This document shows positions 8,353 through 17,455 of a stretch of DNA of 64,000 nt, one piece after another. Origin of the DNA: Kangiella spongicola (lineage in GTDB: Bacteria > Pseudomonadota > Gammaproteobacteria > Enterobacterales > Kangiellaceae); the NCBI RefSeq assembly GCF_003194565.2, contig NZ_QICH01000001.1:806001-870000 (forward strand), in the 5' to 3' direction. Made by a program: the position numbers and the translations under genes. How positions within the stretch are numbered: the stretch's first letter is position 1; every line of letters begins with the position of its first letter. The notes beneath the pieces are model-generated. The model worked only from the letters and a program-made list of their open reading frames with translations. It ran no database searches and was not told the origin of the DNA.

Positions 8353-9030
8353 TTATCGTGATGCGCCTTTCTCGGCATTCGCTTTCATCTGGCTGACCGT
8401 AGCTTGATAATCATCGGTATTAAAAATCGCCGAGCCAGCGACAAAGGTATCGACGCCACAGGCTGCGATCTCTTCGATGTTATCAATTTTCACGCCACCA
8501 TCAATTTCCAAGCGAATATCACGCCCCGACTCATCGATTAGTTGGCGTACTTGCTGACACTTGCGCAAAGTCGAAGGAATGAAGCTTTGGCCGCCAAAGC
8601 CAGGGTTGACTGACATCAACAACACTAAATCGACCTTATCAATAATGTACTCAAGGATACTTACTGGTGTCGCAGGGTTTAATACCACGCCCGCTTTACA
8701 GCCGTGCTCTTTAATCAAACCGATGGTGCGATCGACGTGCTTCGAGGCTTCTGGGTGGAAACTGATGTAAGTAGCTCCCGCTTTGGCAAAATCTGGAATG
8801 ATGCTATCCACTGGCTCAACCATCAGGTGCACATCAATCGGCGCCTCGATGCCGTAATCGCGAAGTGCTTTACAGACCATAGGGCCAATCGTGAGGTTAG
8901 GAACATAATGGTTATCCATTACGTCAAAGTGAACCCAGTCGGAACCCGCTTTTAGGACATTTTCGACTTCTTCACCAAGGCGTGCGAAGTCAGCGGAAAG
9001 AATAGAAGGCGCGATAACAATATTTTGCAT
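8353..9030 (-). CDS. rpe: Ribulose-phosphate 3-epimerase
   Basis: 225 residues, the usual size. Family motifs are clear: [16 protein letters not shown] (5-20), [18 protein letters not shown] with metal-binding His/Asp (about 33-50), IDVHLMVEP (about 66-74), [12 protein letters not shown] (about 139-150) and LEIDGGV (about 175-181). It interconverts ribulose-5-phosphate and xylulose-5-phosphate in the pentose phosphate pathway. It is the first gene of rpe-gph-trpG. Confidence 0.96.
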   Translation of the reverse strand: MQNIVIAPSILSADFARLGEEVENVLKAGSDWVHFDVMDNHYVPNLTIGPMVCKALRDYGIEAPIDVHLMVEPVDSIIPDFAKAGATYISFHPEASKHVDRTIGLIKEHGCKAGVVLNPATPVSILEYIIDKVDLVLLMSVNPGFGGQSFIPSTLRKCQQVRQLIDESGRDIRLEIDGGVKIDNIEEIAACGVDTFVAGSAIFNTDDYQATVSQMKANAEKGASR

Positions 9031-9156
9031 AATAGGTCTATCGTAAGGTTTTTGCCCATTCTACAGAATCTTTATCACGACTTCTAATGACACAGCAAAA
9101 GCTTCCATGCTTTTTCAGATTATTCCTTATTCATTAAATTGCTCACGCAGCTATTC

Positions 9157-9897
9157 TTATGCCGCTTTCTCGCGCTTTTCATTAATCGCCGCAAGCACAG
9201 CGTCCCATAGACGTGACCTCAGTTTTAAACTCTCTACCGCGATGTCTTCAGCGCTTTGCCACTTAGCAGCATCATCGCCACAAAGAGCTTGCAGGCACTT
9301 TTCGGCTAACGGCCCATGTTCATCCCCATCCAGCTCAATATGTCGCTCTAGGTAATAAATCAAGGTAGGACAATCAACCTTCTCTGAGGACATCACATCT
9401 TTAATCGCCGTGAACATATCTGGGATCAACTTTTCACGGCCATACAAAAATGCTGAAGCAACTTCAACGTCACTGCCGTTCTTGGCGATCTCGAGATTAT
9501 ATTCCACAAACTGGCGCGCACCATCAGGGATCAAACTGAGATCTTGGGTTTCGATAAATTGCTTAATGCGGCTAGTATCTGCACCAACTTCCTCCATTGC
9601 TTTTAAATACAGCGAGTAATGGCTGACCGCGTTCCCTTCGGGGTCTAGATCGCTTTCTTCACCAATGACGATTTCGTTAATAAAGCGCACTACTTCAGGA
9701 TCTTGCTTCGACTCGATCCAAGGCACATCAACGCAGGTTAAGTGTTGCTGCAAAGATTTAAGTAGGCTCATGAAATCCCAGACGGCGTAAATATGGTATT
9801 CCATAAAAGTGCGAACACTGGTCACACTATTCAGCGCTTGGTAGGCTTCGTGACGCGATAATTCTTGGTTTAATTGCGTTAATTTTGTCTTCAACAT
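9157..9897 (-). CDS. DUF3050 domain protein (heme-oxygenase-like fold)
   Basis: 246 residues matching my memory of the DUF3050 family, an all-helical group with a heme-oxygenase/TENA-like fold. Likely metal or cofactor ligands are visible: H18 in the N-terminal helix, FMEYHIYAVWDFM (about 31-43), EESDLDPEGNAVSHY (about 79-93) and the late ERHIELDGDEHGP (about 183-195). The diiron members of this superfamily use the same Glu/His pattern, so an oxidative metalloenzyme is possible but unproven. No linked partner gene. Confidence 0.75.
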   Translation of the reverse strand: MLKTKLTQLNQELSRHEAYQALNSVTSVRTFMEYHIYAVWDFMSLLKSLQQHLTCVDVPWIESKQDPEVVRFINEIVIGEESDLDPEGNAVSHYSLYLKAMEEVGADTSRIKQFIETQDLSLIPDGARQFVEYNLEIAKNGSDVEVASAFLYGREKLIPDMFTAIKDVMSSEKVDCPTLIYYLERHIELDGDEHGPLAEKCLQALCGDDAAKWQSAEDIAVESLKLRSRLWDAVLAAINEKREKAA

Positions 9898-10257
9898 GGT
9901 CTTTCCTCACAGTGGGTATTTTGCATCTCCAAACCGGCTAATGCAGATTTGACTTTATAATTGTTGTTGGCATTTTTTTAGTATGCTCTCTATTTACTAA
10001 TCACAGCCCTTATAAAAAATCCACGTTTTATAGGGCTTTTTTTTATTTTTTTATGACTTGGTTATCATTTAATCATTAGAAAATACTTTTCCTGCAAATT
10101 TGAATTGAATTCAATGCATCTGCGCATAATGCAGAAGCGCATTATTTCTATATATATTAATGACTTATAATTATTGAAAATGTCTTTTTTTTAGTGTCTA
10201 CTAAGTTGTTACTACAACAAAAAAGTAACGATTTTTTATTTAGCTTAGGAGATAGCA
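9898..10257. promoter_or_regulatory. 360-bp AT-rich intergenic region with orphan terminator and palindrome
   Basis: This gap between a leftward gene and a rightward gene holds a promoter-like pair (TTGTTG near 9961, TATGCT near 9982), the hairpin-plus-T-run at 10005-10044, and an imperfect palindrome at 10113-10143 (AATGC-ATCTGC against GCAGA-AGCGCATT). The palindrome could be an operator for the hemerythrin-like gene. No protein-coding frame is convincing. Confidence 0.4.
10005..10044 (+). terminator. Orphan plus-strand intrinsic terminator
   Basis: AGCCCTTATAAAA pairs (one bulge) with TTTTATAGGGCT, followed by eight T. No plus-strand gene lies upstream; the nearest is crp, over 3 kb away with its own terminator. 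It therefore ends either a short noncoding RNA starting near 9990 or acts as an attenuator in the leader of the gene at 10258. Confidence 0.7.
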
Positions 10258-10782
10258 ATGGGGTTTATAAAAGACTTTTTTACAAAAAGGCCACAGGTTG
10301 AACAGAAAACTGCACCACCGCCACCGAGACAATCAAACGCGGCTCCCGCCAAAAAAGGTATTCAGTTTGATCCTGGCTTAGTCGATAATTTGAAAAATGA
10401 CCATAGCCATTTGGTGACTCTTTTTGGGAAAATGTGGGAGCTCGGTTACCAAGCCAACGATCCACACAAACTTGCTGAGCTAGTGACTCAATTTAAGCGT
10501 GACTTTCAGGCGCATTTATTAAAAGAAAATGTGAAGTTTTATGCTTACCTAGAGCAGAACCTGACGGATGACGCATCCTCGATGCAGTTAGTAAAAGACT
10601 TTCGCAATGAAATGAATGATATCGCTCAGGCAGTGATTAAATTCTGTAAACGTTATTCAAAGCCAATCAAAATGTCCGTATTGCAGGAGCACTTTCCACA
10701 AGAGTACCAGCAGGTTGGCGAAGTATTAACCCACCGCGTATCGCTTGAGGAAAACGAGCTTTATACCTTATACACACCCTAG
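10258..10782 (+). CDS. Hemerythrin-like (HHE) domain protein
   Basis: 174 residues. A basic, proline-rich N-terminus (about 1-35) precedes a four-helix bundle with hemerythrin-like ligand candidates: NDHSHLVTLF (about 47-56), FQAHLLKENVKFYAYLE (about 82-98) and HRVSLEENELY near the C-terminus. Some ligand spacing is atypical, so diiron binding is not certain. A strong ribosome binding site (TAGGAGATAGCA then ATG) fixes the start. It may sense oxygen or nitric oxide or repair iron-sulfur centres, as other HHE proteins do. The preceding leader contains a terminator and a palindrome, so expression is probably controlled. Confidence 0.65.
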   Translation: MGFIKDFFTKRPQVEQKTAPPPPRQSNAAPAKKGIQFDPGLVDNLKNDHSHLVTLFGKMWELGYQANDPHKLAELVTQFKRDFQAHLLKENVKFYAYLEQNLTDDASSMQLVKDFRNEMNDIAQAVIKFCKRYSKPIKMSVLQEHFPQEYQQVGEVLTHRVSLEENELYTLYTP

Positions 10783-10808
10783 TCTGGGCTTTTATTCTGA
10801 AAGGGATT

Positions 10809-11942
10809 TCAGCGCGCTCTTTGGATCGCCTGTAACCGCACCAACAAAATACCGATCACCACCGCCATTACGAATAACGTAATATCTGGATACTTCCCCA
10901 CCAAGAACAGTTGCAATACTGTGATAATGACCGATAAACACACTAATAATCCCGAAGCTAGTCGGTAGTTTGACCACCAGCGAGCACAAAAATACCCGAC
11001 AGATGCTAATAACAACGATTCCTCGATAAGCTGGCTCAAGTTGTACCAAGTTGAGCCGGTCAAGAAATCATCAAATGGCAACCACTGAAAGCTGTTCATA
11101 TTAGCTTTAAAGGTTAAGGGGTAAATCCCATCCCAAAGCAGCAAGCCAGTGGTCGCTATAGCCAGCATTGGTACCATCCAGCGTCGCGATACCGTTTGAT
11201 GAATCAGGATAGCCAAAGGTATCGCAGTGATTTCGCTCCAGCCCATCTGCGAGCGATACATAGCAAGTTTAATGATTAAGACAAATACCGATAAAAAGAC
11301 AATAAAACCTAAACGATATTCTTTTCCAAGCACCCGTTTGACTAAGTGATAAAAGATTAGCCAAAAAATAATGTTCTGTATCCACACGCTCAGTGACCAA
11401 GTGCTTTTAACGATAGTATCGAGACTCTGCCCAAATTGCTTGCTTTCAAACACCGGAATATAAGGAAAAAACTGCCACCCAATCCATAAAAACAATACTA
11501 AAAACGCTGGCGAGACGGCTATTCGCATTCGCGCTGGGATCATTCTTTGGATACGTTGGCTATTTGAATAAGCGGCTAGCGAAATACCAATTAGGATACC
11601 GATGGCGTTTAACAAGGCATCAGCGGCGTGGGAAACTCTTGATGGTAGATAAAACTGTATAAACTGTAAGCAAACCGCAAAAAGAATACCCCCACCGAGC
11701 ATCAGCAATATCGACCACAGGATAGCTTTTCGCTGTTTCTGCTGGACGGTTAAAGCACCAAAAAAACCATAGGGGATGAATAATAAAATATTCGCAATCA
11801 CATCCGAACGAATGGTTCGTTGCTGCCAGTTTAAGAGCCAGGCACCTAAATCCTCGGGGAGTGGGCGCGACAAATCGAAATTAAACGGGTACAAAGAGCC
11901 GTAAGCTATAAAAACTATAACTATGTACCAAATCAATCTCAT
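10809..11942 (-). CDS. VanZ-family membrane protein
   Basis: 377 residues with about ten membrane helices. The N-terminal VanZ domain is recognisable: YPFNFD near the start, DVIANILLFIPYGFFG (about 46-61), then the helix with LQFIQFYLPSRVSHAADALLNAIG (about 93-116), which carries the family's R-x-x-x-x-D-x-x-x-N pattern. The C-terminal half adds further helices without recognised motifs. VanZ-like proteins of this long type often accompany exosortase/EPS genes, and the next genes, divergent, are two exosortase-A-type biosynthetic genes. Function unknown. Confidence 0.75.
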   Translation of the reverse strand: MRLIWYIVIVFIAYGSLYPFNFDLSRPLPEDLGAWLLNWQQRTIRSDVIANILLFIPYGFFGALTVQQKQRKAILWSILLMLGGGILFAVCLQFIQFYLPSRVSHAADALLNAIGILIGISLAAYSNSQRIQRMIPARMRIAVSPAFLVLFLWIGWQFFPYIPVFESKQFGQSLDTIVKSTWSLSVWIQNIIFWLIFYHLVKRVLGKEYRLGFIVFLSVFVLIIKLAMYRSQMGWSEITAIPLAILIHQTVSRRWMVPMLAIATTGLLLWDGIYPLTFKANMNSFQWLPFDDFLTGSTWYNLSQLIEESLLLASVGYFCARWWSNYRLASGLLVCLSVIITVLQLFLVGKYPDITLFVMAVVIGILLVRLQAIQRAR

Positions 11943-12077
11943 TAATTGTCCTTCCCTTCTATTGCCTTTTACCGCTTCTTAATGGCTTGGTTAATTTTTA
12001 ATGGGTTTAGCTGACGCGGTTGCTGTAAACCGCTAAAATGTGTTTTAGCTCATCCAATTCATAATAACGGAAAACAG

Positions 12078-13658
12078 ATGCTTTGCCAGTTTGATGATAT
12101 TGTTTCTACAAGCAGTCAGCATTTTGCCCATAAAGTTGCGCTCGACGATAACAAGCAACAGTTGACCTACCAACAACTGGAGCAAGCTATCGATCGTTTA
12201 GCCGATTACTTCATCGAGCTTGGTCTAGCGCCCATGACCCGTATCGGGGTTTATTTACCTAAGCAAGTCGAAGCCGTTATCAGCTTTTTCGCCGCCAGTC
12301 GCGCAGGCTTGGTTTTTGTGCCGATTAACCCGTTATTAAAACCCGCACAAGTCAGCTATATCGCCCAAAACTGTAATATCGAACTACTCGTGACCAGCTC
12401 GCAGCGGAGCAAGATATTACAGGGCATTTTTGATGAATGCGAGGATCTAGGTCACCTTTTAATAGTCGATGACTCGTCAAAGTTCAGTAAGCCGGAAACT
12501 GTCTCGACTTGGCTTTGGTCAGAATTACCAAGCCCAGAGCTACCGCGTCGCCGTCAGGGCATTTCCCTAGACTTGGCTGCAATTCTCTATACGTCTGGCT
12601 CTACCGGCCAGCCCAAAGGCGTCTGCCTTTCGCATCAAAACCTTATCGCCGGAGCGCAAAGTGTCAGCCAGTATCTGCATAATACGGCGGATGATATTTT
12701 ATTGGCCGTCCTACCTTTAAGCTTTGATTATGGTTTGAGTCAGGTCACCACTGGGCTTTTAGTCGGCGCTAAAGTGGTTTTGATGGAATACTTGTTGCCA
12801 AGAGATGTCATTCGCCAAGTGGAGAAACATCAAGTCACAGGACTCGCCGCCGTACCGCCATTGTGGGTACAACTGGCGTCACTAGAGTGGCCACAATCGG
12901 CACAAAACTCCCTTCGCTATATTACCAATAGCGGAGGCGCCATGCCGGAAGCCACGTTAACTCAACTCAGAGAAGCGCTACCGCATACTTCGCCTTATTT
13001 GATGTATGGCTTAACAGAGGCTTTCCGCTCCACTTATTTAGAGCCCGATGAGATCGATAAACGCCCAAACTCCATGGGAAAAGCCATTCCTAACGCACAA
13101 ATATTAGTACTGCGAGAAGATGGCACTGAATGTGCCGCTAATGAGCCTGGAGAGCTGGTGCACCGTGGGGTTCATGTCAGCCTTGGTTACTGGAATGCCC
13201 CTGAAAAAACTGCCGAACGCTTTAAGCCGTTACCTTCTGATGATCAATTTTTACCTGAAATCGCTGTGTGGTCGGGCGATACGGTTAGTCGTGACGAGGA
13301 TGGCTTTCTTTATTTTATCGGTCGTAAAGACGATATGATAAAATGCTCAGGTTATCGAATCAGTCCAGCAGAGCTTGAAGATACTTTATATCATTTTGAG
13401 CTAGTGGACGAGGTCGCCGCGATAGGCATACCCCATCAACAATTGGGGCAGGCTGTGTTGCTCGTGATTAAGTTGGCCCAAGACGTGCATCCCAACGAGG
13501 ACAGCACAAAAGCAATCAAGCGCTTTTGCCAACAGCAGCTACCAAACTATATGCAGCCAAAATTTGTCGAATTTGTCGATCAGTTACCGCGCAATGCCAA
13601 CGGTAAGATTGATAGACCGGCGCTAAAAAATACATTTCTGCATTTAGCAGAAGCCTAA
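12078..13658 (+). CDS. AMP-forming acyl-CoA ligase, exosortase A-associated type
   Basis: 526 residues of the ANL adenylation superfamily. Motifs in order: P-loop-like LYTSGSTGQPKGV (about 172-184), YGLTEAFRSTYLEP (about 314-327), SGDTVSRDEDGFLYFIGR (about 400-417), DDMIKCSGYRISPAELE (about 418-434) and the C-terminal catalytic lysine in NANGKIDRP (about 510-518). The sequence style and the PLP decarboxylase immediately downstream match the pair described next to exosortase A (EPS/PEP-CTERM) loci. I see no exosortase, acyl carrier protein or PEP-CTERM protein in this window, so the pair seems to act apart from that system or in trans. Confidence 0.8.
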   Translation: MLCQFDDIVSTSSQHFAHKVALDDNKQQLTYQQLEQAIDRLADYFIELGLAPMTRIGVYLPKQVEAVISFFAASRAGLVFVPINPLLKPAQVSYIAQNCNIELLVTSSQRSKILQGIFDECEDLGHLLIVDDSSKFSKPETVSTWLWSELPSPELPRRRQGISLDLAAILYTSGSTGQPKGVCLSHQNLIAGAQSVSQYLHNTADDILLAVLPLSFDYGLSQVTTGLLVGAKVVLMEYLLPRDVIRQVEKHQVTGLAAVPPLWVQLASLEWPQSAQNSLRYITNSGGAMPEATLTQLREALPHTSPYLMYGLTEAFRSTYLEPDEIDKRPNSMGKAIPNAQILVLREDGTECAANEPGELVHRGVHVSLGYWNAPEKTAERFKPLPSDDQFLPEIAVWSGDTVSRDEDGFLYFIGRKDDMIKCSGYRISPAELEDTLYHFELVDEVAAIGIPHQQLGQAVLLVIKLAQDVHPNEDSTKAIKRFCQQQLPNYMQPKFVEFVDQLPRNANGKIDRPALKNTFLHLAEA

Positions 13659-13692
13659 ACCCCTAACTGGGCAACAGGTACAAAGGTTATTT

Positions 13693-14919
13693 ATGACAAC
13701 TAAAACACACGCACCGATGGATCAGTTTTCCAGCGACAAAGGCGAGCTAATGATCGCAGGCAAGACAGTTAGCCAAGTGGTGCAAATCACCGGTCAAACG
13801 CCTTGTTACGTTTATGATAAAAGCGTTATCAAAGCGAATGTGGATCGTTTACGTCATTATTTCCCAGATATTAGCCTGCATTACGCGATGAAGGCGAATC
13901 CTTATGCGCCACTGCTGTGCTACCTTTCCGATTTAGTTGATGGCTTAGACGTCGCCTCTGGAATGGAGCTGGGCTTAGCATTATCAACCTCAACCGACGC
14001 GCATAACATCAGTTTTGCCGGCCCTGGAAAGTCCATCAAGGAATTAACCATGGCGTTGGCGAGCGGCATCACCATTAATGTGGAGTCGAAAACGGAACTC
14101 AAACGCATTGCCGAGCTTAGCGAGAAGCTAGACTGCAACGCCTCGATTGCGATGCGTTTAAATCCTGACTTTGAGCTAAAGTCGTCAGGAATGAAGATGG
14201 GCGGTGGCGCGCAACAGTTCGGTATCGATGTTGAACAATTCAGCGACTTATTAGAACTTCTACAACACCCTAATCTTGAGCTTCGCGGGTTGCATATTTT
14301 TACCGGCTCACAAAACCTGCGTCCAGAATCCATCATCAGCGCTCATAACAATATCTTCGCTTTAGTCGCACGTTTAATAGAGCAGTACGACATCAAGCTG
14401 ACTCATATCAATATCGGTGGTGGCTTTGGTATTCCTTACTTCCCTGGCGATACGCCACTTGAGCTCGAACCGATTGCCGAAAACCTGAAAAAGCTTCGCC
14501 AAGAATACAGCGACTATTTAAACAATTGCGAAATTATTCTCGAACTTGGTCGCTACCTGGTCGGTAATGCAGGCGTTTATTTGTGTGAAGTCACTGACAT
14601 TAAAATTTCTCGTGGTAAACAGTTCTTAATTACTAATGGCGGTCTACATCATCATCTCGCTGCTTCCGGTAATTTTGGGCAAGTCATTCGTAAAAACTAC
14701 CCGCTCGCGGTCGCCACCAAAATGGACGCCACAGAGTTAGAAACGGTCGACGTTGTTGGCCCTTTGTGCACCCCGCTTGATATTTTGGGTAGCAATATGA
14801 ACTTACCGAAGGCTGAGGTTGGCGATATTATCGCTGTATACCAGTCTGGCGCTTATGGTTTTAGCGCCAGTCCGCGCGACTTTTTAAGTCACCCTCACCC
14901 AACACAATTATTACTATAA
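13693..14919 (+). CDS. PLP-dependent decarboxylase, exosortase A-associated type (DAP/Orn decarboxylase family)
   Basis: 408 residues of the alanine-racemase-fold (fold III) decarboxylases. The PLP lysine is in HYAMKANPY (about 55-63). Further marks are LDVASGMELGLAL, GPGKS, RLNPDFELKSSGMKMGG, the glycine-rich phosphate loop INIGGGFGIPY (about 238-248), ELGRYLVGNAGVY and the C-terminal VVGPLCTPLDILG with the substrate-side cysteine. It resembles LysA but belongs with the exosortase-linked ligase just upstream (34-bp gap). The natural substrate is unknown. Confidence 0.82.
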   Translation: MTTKTHAPMDQFSSDKGELMIAGKTVSQVVQITGQTPCYVYDKSVIKANVDRLRHYFPDISLHYAMKANPYAPLLCYLSDLVDGLDVASGMELGLALSTSTDAHNISFAGPGKSIKELTMALASGITINVESKTELKRIAELSEKLDCNASIAMRLNPDFELKSSGMKMGGGAQQFGIDVEQFSDLLELLQHPNLELRGLHIFTGSQNLRPESIISAHNNIFALVARLIEQYDIKLTHINIGGGFGIPYFPGDTPLELEPIAENLKKLRQEYSDYLNNCEIILELGRYLVGNAGVYLCEVTDIKISRGKQFLITNGGLHHHLAASGNFGQVIRKNYPLAVATKMDATELETVDVVGPLCTPLDILGSNMNLPKAEVGDIIAVYQSGAYGFSASPRDFLSHPHPTQLLL

Positions 14920-14935
14920 TAGGTTACTTTAACGT

Positions 14936-17455
14936 ATGTCTTTTTCCTCGAGTTTAAAAAACCTTTCTTTAGCCATATTGCGTCTTCCGCTTAAACTGTT
15001 GGTCAGAGAAAAACGGGTGCCTTCAGATCCGGTGACCGAATTTAACCTATCGCCTCAGGATCATATTATTTATATACTTCGCACCCAGTCGATGACTTCA
15101 ATAGAGTTGTTACGACGTCAAGGCGAACAGCTCGACTTACCTCTTGGTAAAGCGAACGACCACAGCTTATCGGTTCCTGCTAAAGGCAGCTGTTTGTTTT
15201 TAAACAAACGCCCAAGCATTTTCCGTCGTAATAAGGTCAACGAGCTACACAAAGAGAGTCTAGTTAAACTACTTGAGGCACAAAAAGCCAACCCCAATAC
15301 GCGTTTTAAGTTAGTGCCTGTTTCGGTCTATTGGGGGCGTAATCCCGGCAAAGAGCGTTCGTTTTTCCGTTATTTTATTTCAAGCATTGAAGAGTCGGGG
15401 CGTTTCGGTAAATTTCTTATCATTTTATTCTCGGGTCGTAAATGTTTGCTGCAGTACGGACAACCGCTCGAGCTTACCTCTGAGGAACTTAATTTAGAAC
15501 TCGACGCAAAACGCAACGCGCATAAACTTAGTCGTATTTTGCGAGTTCACTTCAACCGCGCATGGGTTGCGACGGTTGGCCCGCGCACCCAGAACCGTCG
15601 CGAACTGATTGCCGGCATTGTCGCTTCAGATCCGGTACAACAAGTTATCCAGCGCGAAGCAGCAAAAGGTAAACGCACCGAGCAAGAGCTTAAAAAAGAA
15701 GCCGGCAAATACGTCAAAGAGATTGCCGCTAACTTTAGTCCGCGTATGATTCGTTTTCTTTCCGGTATCCTAACTCGGGTCTGGTACAAAATTTATGCGG
15801 GTATCGAAGTTAACAACCTCAAGCAAGTGCGCCAGATGGCTAAAGATCATGAGATTATCTATGTGCCATGCCACCGCAGTCATGCCGACTATTTATTGCT
15901 GTCTTATCAGCTTTATCACGAAGGCTTAGCACCACCGCATATTGCCGCTGGTATTAATCTTAATTTCTGGCCAGCAGGCTCTATTTTGCGCCGTGGCGGT
16001 GCTTTTTTCCTGCGCCGCAGTTTCCGCGGTAACCGCCTTTACGCCGCTGTTTTTAACGAGTATTTGTACCGTTTGTTCAACAAAGGCACGCCTGTGGAAT
16101 ACTTCCAAGAAGGCGGTCGTAGTCGCACAGGGCGTTTATTAACGCCGAAAACCGGCATGCTTGCCATGACCATACAAGCTTTATTGCGTGGACTTAAAAA
16201 GCCGATACTATTTGTTCCCGTTTATATCGGGTATGAGCGTATGTTCGAGGGTAAAAGTTATGTTGGTGAGCTGCGCGGCAAGTCCAAACAGAAAGAATCC
16301 TTTGGTCAGTTACTAGGCGTGCGTAAAGCTTTAAAACGCTTTTATGGCAAGGTCTATTTAAATTTTGGCGAACCACTCAAGTTGCACGACTTCCTAGAGC
16401 AACGCAATATTGATTGGCGCCAATCCTCGATTGACCAAGACGAACGTCCAGATTGGCTATCCAATACGGTAACCGCCCTAGGCGACGAAATTAACCGTCG
16501 CATTAACTCAGCGGCTAGCATCAATAGCATTTGTTTGGTCAGCCTGACGTTATTAGCCACACCGCGACAGGCGATGGATAAACGTGAACTGATTTCACAC
16601 CTCGATATGTTAGTGACTCTGGCTAAATCCGCTCCTTATAGCGAGCATATTAATTTGCCGGAAAATAGTGGCCTAGAGTTAATCGAAACGGCGCTGAAAC
16701 TGGGTGTAGTGCAAGAGTTCACCGATCCGACTGGAGCCGTGGTTTTCATTGAAGGCGACGAAGCTGTACTTTCAACCTATTACAGCAACAACATTCTCCA
16801 CGTTTACGCCCTACCATCTTTAATAGCGGCTATTTTCCAACGTCATCACGAAGTTACCCGTACTCAAGTGGTTGACCTCGTTCAATTGATCTACCCATTC
16901 TTGCACCAGGAACTTTATGTTCGCTGGACGCAAGACGAAATTGAGCCACAGGTAAATACCATTATCGATAGCTTTGTCACCCTTGGCATGCTCAAGGAAA
17001 GCGACAACACCCTTACCGCCGCCGAGGATACGGATCCAAACTGGGCACGCCTTATGACCTTAGCACAAGCTGTTCAGCCGGCCTTACAGCGTTACGCTAT
17101 TAGTCTGACGTTATTACACAGCTTGCAGGATGGCGAAACGATTCGTCGCGCAGAATTAGAGCAAGAAAGTCAGCGCTTGGCACAGCGTATAGCTGCGCTT
17201 AATGGTATTAACGCACCTGAGTTTTTCGACAAAAATCTGTTTAGAAACTTGGTAAAAATACTGAAAGACGAAGAGTGGGTTAGCCACACCGAAGGCGCTG
17301 GTATGCGCGCAACGGATGCGTGTTTACTGCTTTACAACACAGTGATGAGTCTATTAAGCGTACCGGTACAGCAAGGCTTGCAACAAGCATCTCGTAGCTT
17401 GCAGCAAAGCAAACAGCTAGCCCAGCCAGTAGTGGAAGACAAGTCCGAGGAATAA
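14936..17455 (+). CDS. plsB: Glycerol-3-phosphate 1-O-acyltransferase
   Basis: 839 residues, full length for PlsB, which acylates sn-glycerol-3-phosphate using acyl-ACP or acyl-CoA at the inner membrane. The catalytic HX4D box is CHRSHADYL with H313 and D318; the glycerol-3-phosphate-binding blocks RRGGAFFLRRSFRG (about 350-363), EYFQEGGRSRTGR (about 387-399) and VPVYIGYERMFEG (about 426-438) are all present. It starts 16 bases after the decarboxylase gene, so the three rightward genes probably form one transcript. Its 3' end overlaps the convergent ubiA by 39 bases. Confidence 0.96.
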   Translation: MSFSSSLKNLSLAILRLPLKLLVREKRVPSDPVTEFNLSPQDHIIYILRTQSMTSIELLRRQGEQLDLPLGKANDHSLSVPAKGSCLFLNKRPSIFRRNKVNELHKESLVKLLEAQKANPNTRFKLVPVSVYWGRNPGKERSFFRYFISSIEESGRFGKFLIILFSGRKCLLQYGQPLELTSEELNLELDAKRNAHKLSRILRVHFNRAWVATVGPRTQNRRELIAGIVASDPVQQVIQREAAKGKRTEQELKKEAGKYVKEIAANFSPRMIRFLSGILTRVWYKIYAGIEVNNLKQVRQMAKDHEIIYVPCHRSHADYLLLSYQLYHEGLAPPHIAAGINLNFWPAGSILRRGGAFFLRRSFRGNRLYAAVFNEYLYRLFNKGTPVEYFQEGGRSRTGRLLTPKTGMLAMTIQALLRGLKKPILFVPVYIGYERMFEGKSYVGELRGKSKQKESFGQLLGVRKALKRFYGKVYLNFGEPLKLHDFLEQRNIDWRQSSIDQDERPDWLSNTVTALGDEINRRINSAASINSICLVSLTLLATPRQAMDKRELISHLDMLVTLAKSAPYSEHINLPENSGLELIETALKLGVVQEFTDPTGAVVFIEGDEAVLSTYYSNNILHVYALPSLIAAIFQRHHEVTRTQVVDLVQLIYPFLHQELYVRWTQDEIEPQVNTIIDSFVTLGMLKESDNTLTAAEDTDPNWARLMTLAQAVQPALQRYAISLTLLHSLQDGETIRRAELEQESQRLAQRIAALNGINAPEFFDKNLFRNLVKILKDEEWVSHTEGAGMRATDACLLLYNTVMSLLSVPVQQGLQQASRSLQQSKQLAQPVVEDKSEE

